From Saccoglossus kowalevskii (Eukaryota > Hemichordata > Enteropneusta > Harrimaniidae), in the NCBI RefSeq assembly GCF_000003605.2, contig NW_003151756.1, positions 209,371 to 231,829 on the forward strand: DNA of 22,459 nucleotides. The letters run 5' to 3'. Positions 9,734-19,029 of the stretch are shown piece by piece (positions within the stretch are counted from its first letter, which is position 1; each line of letters opens with the position of its first letter). The translations under genes and the position numbers were made by a program. The notes under the pieces are model-generated. The model did no database searches, was not told the origin of the DNA, and saw only the letters and a program-made list of their open reading frames with translations.

Positions 9734-10343
9734 GAGGAGGAATTATATACTGCAGATATTCAGTTCTCTTAAAAATAGCTTAGAACATGTTGTCAAATAT
9801 AGCTACGAGCATGATGGGACATTTCTAATCATTTGCCATATTTTGGGTGTAAATTTAGCATAAAACACTTACGGTCTTAGTCTGAAATGATTAAACACAA
9901 TTTTGAACATTTTGAAAAAAAATACCAGTGAATTACTAATGTCTAGTAAGCGTCCGAATCGCTGATTCTGTCGACGTATTACGTTATAGATATTCGCGAT
10001 GACCAAAAAGACGCTATTTACCTGTACAATCAAAGATAACCCAGTGTCCGCAGTTCATCTCAATTGTCGCCATATTGTTAGAAAATCACGTACATGTCGC
10101 TTTCCCACGATGTTTGTTAAGCAATGACTCGTCAACAGCGAGCATATTATGGGTGTATATCCAACCGAATGGTAAACACATATTATGTTTTTAAATATGC
10201 TGTTGTAAGCATTTGCAAGGTTTTTGACCCTTGAGAGTCGGGACCTAGAAACTATGTAATCCGTAACACGCGGGTAGATATTTAAAGCGCGGTAGTCGTC
10301 GCGCTGCACATGTGCGAGATATATGGGTCTCATATAAACAAAG
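9734..10343. other. Intergenic region between gene A promoter and the 10344 ATG
   Basis: No gene recognised from 9734 to about 10200. From about 10205 to 10343 the base composition becomes richer in CG dinucleotides (acacgcggg, aaagcgcgg, cgtcgcgc), as expected just upstream of a gene start. I see no clear TATA box. Confidence 0.4.
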
Positions 10344-10394
10344 ATGGCGACTTTCACTGTTGCGCAGATCAACGAGTACGAACTGAGACGTTTC
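10344..10394 (+). CDS. Possible first coding exon of an unidentified plus-strand gene, cut by an assembly gap
   Basis: The context aaacaaagATGGCGAC is a strong Kozak match in CG-rich sequence. The frame reads MATFTVAQINEYELRRF and is open up to the run of Ns, so the exon end is unknown. I do not recognise the protein. After the gap one frame continues open to about 10637 but has no coding character I trust, and 150 Ns is probably a placeholder length, so reading through it means nothing. A hydrophobic frame near 11023-11187 (KNIWIFLIGVLSLYISIRMG, preceded by a good acceptor ttcttgtttccag) could be a later exon with a transmembrane segment, but nothing ties the two together. Confidence 0.4.
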
Positions 10395-10544
10395 NNNNNN
10401 NNNNNNNNNNNNNNNNNNNNNNNNNNNNNNNNNNNNNNNNNNNNNNNNNNNNNNNNNNNNNNNNNNNNNNNNNNNNNNNNNNNNNNNNNNNNNNNNNNNN
10501 NNNNNNNNNNNNNNNNNNNNNNNNNNNNNNNNNNNNNNNNNNNN
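10395..10544. other. Assembly gap (150 Ns)
   Basis: A run of N of round length, so the true distance is unknown. It removes the 3' part of the possible exon starting at 10344. Confidence 0.99.
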
Positions 10545-11620
10545 AAAGTAATTGTAGTTGGGGTGTACGTAGAGAAGTTGGAAGTTGTAATCAAGTGGTA
10601 TATTTTATCTGTGATCCCTTCAAATGTATTCCTTTAGGTCGAACTTGGCATCTGTACAGTGTACGATTTATCGGCCAAGTCGAATCGAGGTCCCTATCCT
10701 CTACGTTCCCGTCGCAGCAGAAGACTCATTATAACATTTTGCATGCGGGGATTCAATCAAAAATCTCGAGCATAATCTATCTCGTCACGAACAAGACACG
10801 CTTTATAGTAAGACTGTGTCATAAACTTTCTATAACCCTGCAATGTAAGTTGCTGTTTAATGGGAGTACTCAGTAATTATTGGAGATTTTTTTATAGAAA
10901 TAACCCAATTGAGATATTAATATTATGACGATTTTACGTTTCAGGTTTACGTGTTCAGTTGTTTTGGAGAATCCTGTTATTCACCCCTCGGTACATCTGA
11001 TTCTTGTTTCCAGGGCATCCCAGTTACGGATTATACTCCTTTTTTTGCTAGCATGCGATCAGTGTGTCGAAAAAATATTTGGATTTTTCTTATCGGTGTG
11101 CTTAGTTTGTATATTTCGATTCGAATGGGTACTTACTTGTCACGAGTAACTCCCGGAACTCAGATTTTCAGGACTGTCCCCTATTAACGCATTTTTTTTC
11201 TAGAATAATTGGGCGGTCATTTGTGCGCCCTTACGCGACAACCTTTCCCAACTATAAATCTCAAATCCAGGTGAAATGACGGCTAATTAATGCTCTATTT
11301 TCTTCGTGCTTTCTTGTAATTGTCGTGCTTTCACTGAGATCTGGAGAGATCTAGAGGGATGTTTAGATTAAGAATGAAGCAAGTTCACTGCAAATTATTA
11401 TCGTTGAGACCAGGCGTTGAAGAAATTGAGTCAGAGTCATTTGTGATTAAACGCCTGTGTCAGTTTTAGTACGCCTCTTGGGATCGGGGTCGATTACAGG
11501 CCCGACCCGGAGGTCAGTTAAGCAGTCGAATAAGAAAGATGATCATATTCCATACTGGCAATTTTCAATGGCATCGAACATCGTTGAAAACAATGGCCAG
11601 TCAATTAATTATTATTATCT
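10545..11620. other. Region after the gap, no gene established
   Basis: Several short open frames occur but none matches a known family. The one with most character is 11023-11187 plus (acceptor-like ttcttgtttccag, then a hydrophobic stretch), ending at TAA. Nothing else stands out. Confidence 0.4.
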
Positions 11621-11626
11621 TTTATT
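11621..11626 (-). terminator. Candidate poly(A) signal AATAAA of gene B
   Basis: The minus strand reads AATAAA, about 213 nt past the gene B stop. I found no canonical hexamer nearer to the stop. Assignment is by position only and is less secure than that of gene A. Confidence 0.4.
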
Positions 11627-11838
11627 TCAGGACAAGCCCATATAACAAGTTTTCTTTTAAGAAAAAAAAATATTAATGGGACCCCAGGTGTGCGTATCAT
11701 GCTTATCTGTATATTACTGTATCAACACATATTAAACTTACACAAAGGTCACGATAAACATATTTGTAATATTATTTCACCCGATAATGTACCCGATAAT
11801 ACCTCAACTATTCGGTATGATACGAAATACACATATTG

Positions 11839-13175
11839 CTAGGAATCAAGACTTTCCAATAAACGTATAACGTCCTCTTGGCGTAACACTTTTCTATAAA
11901 GACTAAGTTCACTAATAAGACCATGGAATTTGTCTTGTCCGCCGCGGACAACGCCTTGTTCTATGTTGCGACCGCCAATCACCAGGGGTGCTTCTGGGAT
12001 GACGATATCCCCTATGCAGCAGCTTACGTCGCCGGGTTGTCGCTCTCCATCTAGGTAGAACATCAAAAGGGACCCATCGTACGTCATGACCACGTGATGC
12101 CACTCGTCGTCTGCAGCCTGGATGTTCTCGTAAGGATAGGATGAACTCTGTCCGATCACCAGCGAGCCAGATTCGGTATTCCGATCTTTGGTCCTAACAG
12201 CGCCCCCTATCCGTGAGCTAGCGCCTGCGCGGATTTCCCAACTATGGTGCCACACAATGCTCTGCTCCTTCTTAAAATTTCCAGTGCGTTTGTAACGTAG
12301 ACTAACGGAGAACTGATTTCCATAGGGATAGTTTTTAAGAAGGGCGACTTTAATTGTATTTACTCCGTTAAACATCATTGCAGAGTCAATCACCGCATTT
12401 GACGGCTCAACGCTGGCCCCCCTATCATAACTAGCATGTCGCTGGTGACATGATTGGTCGTTGAAATCGTCATCAAAAGTGAAATGTGCCACTATGTATG
12501 GACTTTCACACTCACGTGGATCATGCAACGTATACAGATAATGTACTTCTTCATATGTCAGGCTAGTGTTTAGAATCAACAACTCATCGATCAGCCCAGT
12601 AAAATACGACCCGATGGTTCCAACACCGCCACCACCGATAGTAAGAGGAGTGTCCCGAGTTGGCGTGTCACTATTACACGGACCTCGAATAGTCTTCGGG
12701 CGTTTCTGACCGTCCAAGTAGAAATCAAGTTTTGAACCATCGAAAGAAAGCGCCACGTGGTGCCATGTATTGTGCTCGGCTAAAATATCTTGGTATGTCC
12801 ACTGGCGTCTATACGCGTCCCAACAAGTGAATATACTTGCACCAATCATTTGTCCTGCCATTTGGTGTCCCATGCGAATATCCCAGGTACCGTATTCGGG
12901 GGCTCCGTTTGACAGAATGGTCACTTCCTTTGCCCAATCCGCAGTCCTTTTCACCCACAAACTTACGCTGAATCCACTTCCCCATGGATAGAGTCGGAAA
13001 CCGTCGACGTTTATTTTGCCATCCCCGGCAAAACGAGCTGCCCCATCTTTAATTCCACTCCTAGATTCAAACTTAACTCCGTCCATCGCATTTCCGTGGT
13101 TGTTACTGCCTGATGTGTCACTGGAATCTTGGTCAAATTTGAAGTGCGCCACTGTATGCCTCGAAATCTTGTTAT
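11839..13175 (-). CDS. Gene B exon 4: both LamG-like domains and stop
   Basis: Acceptor tttcatctcacgatag|ATAACAAG continues a split His codon; the exon ends at TAG (11841-11839). Domain 1 contains HTVAHFKFDQD, YPWGSGFSVSLWVKR, HNTWHHVALSFDGSKLDFYL and LTIGGGGVG. Domain 2 begins PYIVAHFTFDDDFND and contains WHHVVMTYDGSL, FYLDG and SCCIGD. From CESPYIVAHF through IRAG the protein is nearly identical to gene A. The C-terminal part of domain 2 differs (RNIEQGVVRGGQDKFHGLISEL) and lacks about 11 residues present in A. Confidence 0.9.
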
Positions 13176-15040
13176 CTATCGTGAGATGAAAAAAAAAGAC
13201 CAACAACTTTTGGAATGTGCGGTGATTACGACATTATGCATACCAATGTATGTGAATAATGTAAACAAAAGAAGGATTGATCACAATTCAGAATGGTACG
13301 TATTCGAAATCATATTTTAAATTATTCAAAGTAACTGTTGAATATTCAAAATACTTACGGAAATAATCTTGAACGACATTTGGTGATTTGACAAACTCAA
13401 AATTACACGTTTGAGACATGGAGGGATTGTAGCTCGGAATTTTTCTGTCGGCGGAATTTTTGGGAGGTGTGTCGTGATCGGTGTCTTCTTGGATGTTTCT
13501 TTCTACAAGGCAATACATAAACGTTAGATTGATATGTGATTTCAACCAGTCGTAATACATTTCCAGCCTGCTTTCAATTAATCGGTTGGCAAATACGACC
13601 AAAGACCTGTGCCAACAATAAACTGCCTAATGTGCTGCGGGATTTCGAAAACCATTGGTCGCATCCGGTCCGGGCGGCCGGAAGCGAACTACCCACATCT
13701 GATTTAATCAGACTGTTCAGAACTCAACGATACAAGAAATGGTAGTATAAACAGTTGCATCACCATAGGCGGCGCTCATCTGCACTGGTTAGATGACTTG
13801 CCACTGGTCACTGAAACCTACCTGCGTCATATTGGTCACGTAGTATCGGTGGTTTTTGCAGCTTGTTCTTTGCCTTTACATTACCACTTTTATCCTCGTT
13901 TCGGGTATCTAGAATACAACGTGATTGTATTCATTCATTCATTCATTTATTCATTTAACCTATGGAGTATGCAAATTAATAGAATGCGTACCGAGGCATT
14001 AGCCGTGTTGTTGACTGACTATAGATGACTAGTTTGCGAGGAGCAATGATAGGAAAGTCAACTGAACACCGATATAGATGCAGGAATGTTTTTGCATCTA
14101 AACGTAACTACGTATGATTTCAGTATACAGTATGACTGTATTACAAGGAAGACGCCTGCCCATTCTCGCTCACCAGAGTATTTTTTTTTTACCTACAGGC
14201 AAAAATACACTGATACGACCCACATTTAAGAACGATGAATATTGACGAGTTAAAGTCACAGGTTAGCTCGAACTGACTTACTACGGGTAAAATGTAACTC
14301 GTACTACCTGCCTTATAGCCCTGTTGTCCAAGCGATTGAGCAATAGGTAACTCACCAAACCGCATTGAACCAGCGTAGTGAGTTACGGTTCAGCCCCACA
14401 GCATAATGAAGCTGTTGTGGAGGCCACCCACCAGCAGTGGCGTGAAAGGCTGAGACGATGATGATGACGAAAGTCACAAAATCATGTTTTTAGAACGTTC
14501 CCTGCCATGGTAGTGGGGCTCGTGGATTCGTGCAATTTCAAGCTAATTTAAAAATCCAATGTAGACGTATTTCACCGTGGTTTTTTAGCGGTAACCACGG
14601 GGTTTTACGACGATGTCACAGTATGTTATGACGTGATGCTTCTCACCTGTATGTTTCGTCACTTCCCGTTTAGTAACTATCCCTTCTTCTCGTAGACTAT
14701 CTAACGTTTTGCCAGTAAAATGCCTTTTCATCTCTGTCACATCATTTTTCAAGTCAATAATCATTCTCTGCACGGTTTCCATAATTTCTGTCAATTGTGC
14801 AATATTTGTTGCGGATAGCAACCTCTGTCGTTCGTTCTCGTCATCTGTTGATGCTTTGTCTATGGTCACATACGCATCTCGTATGCCATGACATTCTCCA
14901 TCAGCTGACTCCCCGAGCATTGCGATCTTTGTCGTAATTGTACACGGCGAAGTTGCATTAACTTCAAGAATCTCTGTATAAATCACCATAAGTACCATGG
15001 CAACGATATGAAACACCCTGTGCATATTACAGCAAGGCAT
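11839..15040 (-). CDS. Gene B: paralog of gene A, secreted coiled-coil protein with two LamG-like domains (4 exons)
   Basis: Coding exons in transcript order are 15040-14647, 13908-13822, 13502-13359 and 13175-11839, giving 653 aa. Introns are 738, 319 and 183 bp, GT-AG, all phase 1, at the same places as in gene A. Predicted order is signal peptide (about 1-28), two-Cys segment (C33, C50), coiled-coil-like helix (about 75-107), an acidic linker (about 132-208), LamG-like domain 1 (about 216-426) and domain 2 (about 434-648). It lies 2.3 kb upstream of gene A in the same orientation, so the pair is a tandem duplication. The N-terminal third has diverged (roughly 40% identical in exon 1), while domain 2 is almost unchanged. 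A role in extracellular recognition or matrix binding is inferred from the domain family; the ligand is unknown. Confidence 0.85.
13359..13502 (-). CDS. Gene B exon 3: acidic linker exon with conserved C-terminal motif
   Basis: Acceptor tgtattgccttgtag|AAAGAAAC and donor TATTTCC|gtaagt bound 144 nt, phase 1 to phase 1, 12 codons longer than in gene A. The first half, ERNIQEDTDHDTPPK, is acidic and Pro-containing where gene A is basic. The second half (TCNFEF, VVQDYF) aligns with gene A. The charge reversal between the copies is notable. Confidence 0.8.
13822..13908 (-). CDS. Gene B exon 2: 29-residue linker
   Basis: Acceptor gttgtattctag|ATACCC and donor GACGCAG|gtaggt bound exactly 87 nt, phase 1 to phase 1, with no stop. 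It encodes DTRNEDKSGNVKAKNKLQK then PPILRDQYDA. Length and phase equal those of gene A exon 2, though the protein similarity is weak (TEDGND / NEDKSGN). The exon is too short to stand out as an open frame and was found by searching for the counterpart of the gene A exon. Confidence 0.75.
13930..13957. repeat. (TCAT)n microsatellite in gene B intron 1
   Basis: About six tandem tcat/attc units with one variant (ttat), just upstream of gene B exon 2 on the coding strand. Confidence 0.85.
14317..14475 (+). mobile_element. Possible tRNA-derived SINE in gene B intron 1
   Basis: A box A-like stretch ttgtccaagcgattgag (about 14324-14340) resembles the D-arm of Leu/Ser tRNAs, and ggttcagcccc (14388-14398) resembles box B, about 55 bp further on, a spacing that fits a type II tRNA. 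A non-tRNA body follows, with a short (gat)n-like tail at about 14456-14470. A 9-bp perfect inverted repeat, gtaactcac / gtgagttac (14347-14355 and 14378-14386), lies between the boxes. T-stem pairing is poor, so this is not a working tRNA. Without a family consensus the call is tentative. Confidence 0.35.
14647..15040 (-). CDS. Gene B exon 1: signal peptide, two-Cys segment and coiled coil
   Basis: ATG at 15040-15038; donor ACATACAG|gtgaga at 14647/14646, 394 nt, identical in length and phase to exon 1 of gene A. The hydrophobic core VFHIVAMVLMVIYTEIL marks the signal peptide. SPCTITTKIAMLG and C.GIRDAYVT match the conserved two-Cys segment of A. IAQLTEIMETVQRMIIDL followed by VTEMKRHF is heptad-like. 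The frame runs on past the donor to 14585, but the intron is supported by the gene A comparison. Confidence 0.85.
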
Positions 15041-15096
15041 TACACATATAATGTACAGTATTTTGAAAGCCTTTCTGAACTAACGAATATTCACTG

Positions 15097-15104
15097 TATA
15101 TATA
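15097..15104 (-). promoter_or_regulatory. TATA-like element of gene B
   Basis: The palindromic tgtatatataca (15095-15106) provides TATATATA about 60 bp upstream of the gene B ATG on the minus strand. This would put the start site near 15070 and the 5' UTR near 30 nt. Confidence 0.5.
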
Positions 15105-15106
15105 CA

Positions 15107-16059
15107 GGTCATACAAGTAATGGTGTCACTGAAGTGACTTGGAGCAACGTGGCAACACAGTGTCAACATTATTTGAGTGTTGTCTTCCGGTGCTATTGGA
15201 ACAAGCGGCTTCAAAACCATAGCAACGTACGTGTATGTCTACTATATCATCGATGACATCTGATAACCTGTGTACAACCGTACAACCTAGATGGTGGCTT
15301 ATGTTGAATCTATATAGTAATGAGCCATAATCTCTTAGACTAGTTTTATCACGTTTCTTCAAGTTCTAATTACATTTTTCGTCTGCTGTGATCCTACCGT
15401 TTTTGACAATACTTTTAATCTAATTTTTAACACCGGATAATTTCCAGACCACCAGTCAATCGGAATGATGTTCGTCTGTAAATTTATATAATATTTATTA
15501 ATATAACACTGACTTAGAAAAGTGTAGCAGTAAAGTATCAAAAAAGGAAGATAAAAGTTACATAAATTGCAAAATCAACAGCGCTCAACTGGGTTTCTGT
15601 GAAATGTGTGACGTCCAGTCTACATTCTCAGACAGTGGTTACTATCCGAAATCAACATAGTTGTTCACGCAACTATCCACCAGTGTTGAATACAGAATCA
15701 TATATACAATTTAATTGTGTTTAATGTTTTGTAAGTTCTTAGTTAAGTTATTTCGGGCATTCATTTTCATTCATTTTGACCAAAATTGAGCCCATAATTT
15801 TGTCAAAAGCGAAAAGTACTCTCCACCTTTATGAATATTTATAAAAAAAGGAGTCAACAATTCAACAATAGTAAGTTTCTAAATGACGTCATTATGCACC
15901 GTGCTCATTAATTGGTATGTTTGCGGTAGATGATGGACAAGCTCTTGATATCAGCTTGCAATACGGGTAATGCGAACACTGACTGAAATTTTCTACTGCA
16001 AAGCTTATCTGCAGCTTAAAAACAAGGCTTAATATCCACATAGATACACAAGTATATAT
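15107..16059. other. Upstream region of gene B, no gene recognised
   Basis: Short open frames only, none with recognisable character. A CRE palindrome TGACGTCA lies at 15884-15891. Confidence 0.45.
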
Positions 16060-16079
16060 AGTTTTTGGGAAGCGATCTT

Positions 16080-17062
16080 TAAATAATGTAGCACGTTAAC
16101 ATCCCAAACCACCATCTCATGTGACAGCTTTCCTTGAAATACCAGAATCCAAGTGTGCAAACGAACAACCTTTGCACACACTTCGGACCTAATACTTCAT
16201 AAGCCCCAATAATAAGTGTATCAGATGGAATGCAAGATATCAATGTAGTAATTAAATGTGGGTTTGCAGATATTTTCACCACCCTCCCATATAATATCCA
16301 AACAAGAATTGTGGTAGTCACATATTCTCGGTTTGGAGTCAGACAACTGCAAGTCACATTGACTTGTGATTTGCATCAGTCTCTTTCATTTATAAAGTGG
16401 AGATTCATAGGTGTATTCTCAAACAATACAAATCATCGTCCAACTTTGCAACAGCTCCTCATACTCATAAAACTGAGGGACACAACCTATCCTTTGTGGT
16501 TGTTCGACTGAACTCAAATTCCCGATAGCCTCAAAATAACCCGACACCATTATAGCCATATATATAGATTGAAAACGTGGTCGAATTCAACAAACAAAGT
16601 AGTGATCATTATCATTTAATATTATATCTGAATCCATCAGTACCATACTAGAGTATTCCTCAGCAACTTTACAGAGTATGTGCACAGGGGGTTTACCACT
16701 TTCTTTATGGGTATCATGTTTAATGGAAGGATGTGTTGTATCATGTCTGACCTGACAAAAGTGGTCATTGAGATTCACTGGTTGGGATTCATCAGAGGTA
16801 TTAACATTACGAATTTTACCTTCAACTAATTTAAGCCACACCTGTGTTGATTACATATTATGTGTGATGACTGAATCACAAGGCTTTCAATAGCCAGAAT
16901 ACCTTCCGGTTCTAGGTCTGTGAGAAGATCGAATTCAAGACACACTTCAGCCCAAACCACCTTTGATACTGAAGGTGAATGCATTATGATAGTCTGTGTC
17001 CGACGAACAGAATAAACCTGAAATAAACTGGTTGCTATGACAACATCAAAGAAAATACTCAC
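16080..17062 (-). pseudogene. Possible decayed coding region of unknown family, minus strand
   Basis: From 16841 down to about 16080 one minus-strand frame covers about 254 codons with five stops (16589, 16421, 16388, 16223 and 16199), every one TGA. Between stops it reads like protein, e.g. PPVHILCKVAEEYSSMVL, QFYEYEELLQSW and HTWILVFQGKLSHEMVVWD. Just upstream, in another frame, 17062-16829 is open (e.g. VVWAEVCLEFDLLTDLEPEG), preceded by a plausible acceptor gtttatttcag at about 17021. The all-TGA pattern would fit decay of CGA (Arg) codons by CpG deamination in a pseudogene or dead transposon. I recognise no domain. Alternatives are chance open frames, or real exons separated by introns whose TGAs are intronic. 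Confidence 0.3.
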
Positions 17063-17078
17063 TTCTTCGTCCTACTCC

Positions 17079-17205
17079 AAAGTGTTCAATGCTGATAAGT
17101 GCAGTCAGGAATATAAGACGCCAGTGACCGCTAGAGGACGAGATTATCATTATAAATTATCACATCGAGCAGAACACGTGTAACAAATGTCATGCTATGT
17201 CAGCA
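17079..17205 (+). repeat. Dispersed repeat, copy 1 (CTCF-like core)
   Basis: Begins aaagtgttcaatgctgat, continues through agtgaccgctagaggacg, and ends with catcgagcagaacacg and caaatgtcatg. It shares all these blocks, in order, with the two copies near 18 kb. Similarity is roughly 70-80% in the best blocks by eye. Confidence 0.6.
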
Positions 17206-18020
17206 TCCTTTATTCTACGTTTTTGTCATATTACCTCAAACGCTGCAAATAGAAGTGTGCATGAAATCATGGGAAGAAACGGTGTGCATTGCCATGTCAT
17301 AAAGTTGATTGACAGGTCATACTTGTTTACAACTCTGGAAGGACAATTGGAGTCTACCAGGTGTGCTTGTGATTTACATAACAAAGGATGTTTACGATCT
17401 ACTGACTTGCCTACGTGAGACAGCTGCTAGCAAGACCACATTCTGATTGGCTCATGTGGAAACCCAGGTGGTGTACCTGAATATGGGCTATTTATGCTTA
17501 GGCTAGACTGGGACAGTTGGGGTCCACCATTTCAACTGAGTACCCTGTGTGTTGCTGCTTCGATATTACGAGACAAGTGATACAGGCTTCAACCAGCAAC
17601 CATCATTCTGTTAGACTTGTATGAACTGCTCTGCGATCTCCTGCTATCGGCGGTGCCCTCCAGAATAACGGCATTCCTCTGCAAGTAAGACTCCTATACT
17701 TCTTCGTCGTTGTGTTGCAGAAGCCATTGACTGTCATCCATTTCTACATCCTAGAACTGCTAATTATCACCTGAATGCACACTTCAACGGGCAATTTCCT
17801 ATTTTAGTGAATTCATTCATTGCATTATTGTGCACTTTGTTTTATTATAATTATTTTGAGAGGTATTAAAACCAGGAGCTTTAACTTGATATGATGGTGT
17901 ATGTGCATTTCATTTCCAGTACTATTGTCTTGTCTATCCCATTCTAGCAGTGAAAGAACCCCCTTTCCAGTGGGTGCTTCTCTCAATAGCAATAAGCAGG
18001 CCTTACACTGTGACATGCTT
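17206..18020. other. Region between repeat copies; promoter-like patch, no gene
   Basis: No protein is recognised. At 17441-17500 an inverted CCAAT box (gattggctc) is followed about 40 bp later by ctatttatgc, a weak TATA-like element, and at 17680-17725 a potential small intron occurs (ctgcaa|gtaaga ... gtgttgcag). This could be an unrecognised promoter or a solo LTR, since it lies between direct repeat copies; I found no TG...CA ends or target-site duplication. A minus-strand frame at 18016-17825 (e.g. REAPTGKGVLSLLEWDRQ) looks protein-like over about 40 codons but matches nothing I know. Confidence 0.3.
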
Positions 18021-18023
18021 CAA

Positions 18024-18145
18024 GCCCAAAGCGTTCAGTTTTGATTATTCCAGTAAGTAGTAAGGGACGCTAATTAGTCGGCTATATCAGAAAATAATCT
18101 CCTCATCGAGCAGAATATGCATACCAAATGCCATGACTCTATCTC
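18024..18145 (+). repeat. Dispersed repeat, copy 2
   Basis: Starts cccaaagcgttcagttttgattattccag and ends catcgagcagaatatg ... caaatgccatg, matching the two ends of copy 1. The CTCF-like core in the middle is degraded (ttagtcggctat). It directly abuts copy 3. Confidence 0.6.
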
Positions 18146-18225
18146 AAAGTGGTCAATGCTGATTATTCCAGAAAAATAGAGAGCGATAGTGGTCGTTAGA
18201 GGGCGCAAATTAATTATCTTCAACC
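18143..18225 (+). repeat. Dispersed repeat, copy 3 (CTCF-like core)
   Basis: Starts ctcaaagtggtcaatgctgattattccag, shares the attattccag block with copy 2, and carries gttagagggcgc in the position of ctagaggacg of copy 1. It ends in a similar ttatc stretch but lacks the catcgagcag end. Confidence 0.6.
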
Positions 18226-19029
18226 ACATCCCAGACATTGTCGTTTTCGAACGTGAGAGGCTAACGTACGTAGCATGACAAATGTGCTACCTCCCAAAGA
18301 GTGGTTTTCAAACCTGCCTAACGTGAAAAATTAACACTTGTAACCTATCTAATGTGCGTAACCTGGCTGCAACCCAGGCAGAAATGTATTAAACCTGGCA
18401 TAACGTGCGTATCCTGAAATCTAACTTACTAAATTAGTTTGCAAGTTAGACCAAGGTATTTTAGATGATTTCCTTAGAAAACCTACATTGCACGTTAGGC
18501 TCCAACATGATGCTTAACATATAGTCGGTCATCCACTACTCTACTCTGCATAAAACCGTTCATGGATCGCTGGACTATATACAACTAAGCAGTGAGACGT
18601 TGACTTTATTAGCTCCATACACACACGCAACCATTGTGAATGAAATAATCAATTTACCTCCTGTCTTACGGAATTGTGTTAAAGGACGCATAACATAAAC
18701 TTTAGGACTATTGTCTTGTTTGCGATTGTCTTCCATCGTCTTTATTGATGAGGTTATGTGGTCAGGTCATGACAGGTAGTGTATATAGGCCTGACGAAAA
18801 TTTGCACATCAACCACGTCCCATCTGCCGCGACATTGCATCGACCAGATCATCGGCGTAATGCTCTTCCGTGCAAAACTCTGGACTTCCATGCATGGATC
18901 GCTGATAGATACATGAAATGCGGACTAGTCAGAATCATTTGAGAAGACCGTTCCAGACAGACATACCTACGTTACGGGTCTATACATGATGTGAATGTCA
19001 ACTCTTTCATATTGTTTTCTCGGTAGTAC
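18226..19029. other. Intergenic region with a degenerate short repeat, no gene
   Basis: Between 18257 and 18415 variants of 'aacctggcataacgtgcgt' recur (ctaacgtacgt, aacctgcctaacgtg, aacctatctaatgtgcgt, aacctggcataacgtgcgt), and the inverted form cacgttaggc appears at about 18491. An inverted repeat cctgg...ccagg is at about 18364-18380. No coding region is recognised. Confidence 0.45.

Noticed and set aside
10055-10594. Long minus-strand frame running through the assembly gap
   Set aside because: Its length comes from reading the 150 Ns as open sequence; the flanking codons show no coding character.
11912-12103. Arg-rich minus-strand frame overlapping gene B exon 4
   Set aside because: It is an out-of-frame shadow of the LamG coding sequence.
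14585-14646. Extension of gene B exon 1 to the stop at 14585
   Set aside because: A consensus donor at 14647/14646 matches the gene A exon end exactly in length (394 nt) and phase, so the extension is intron.
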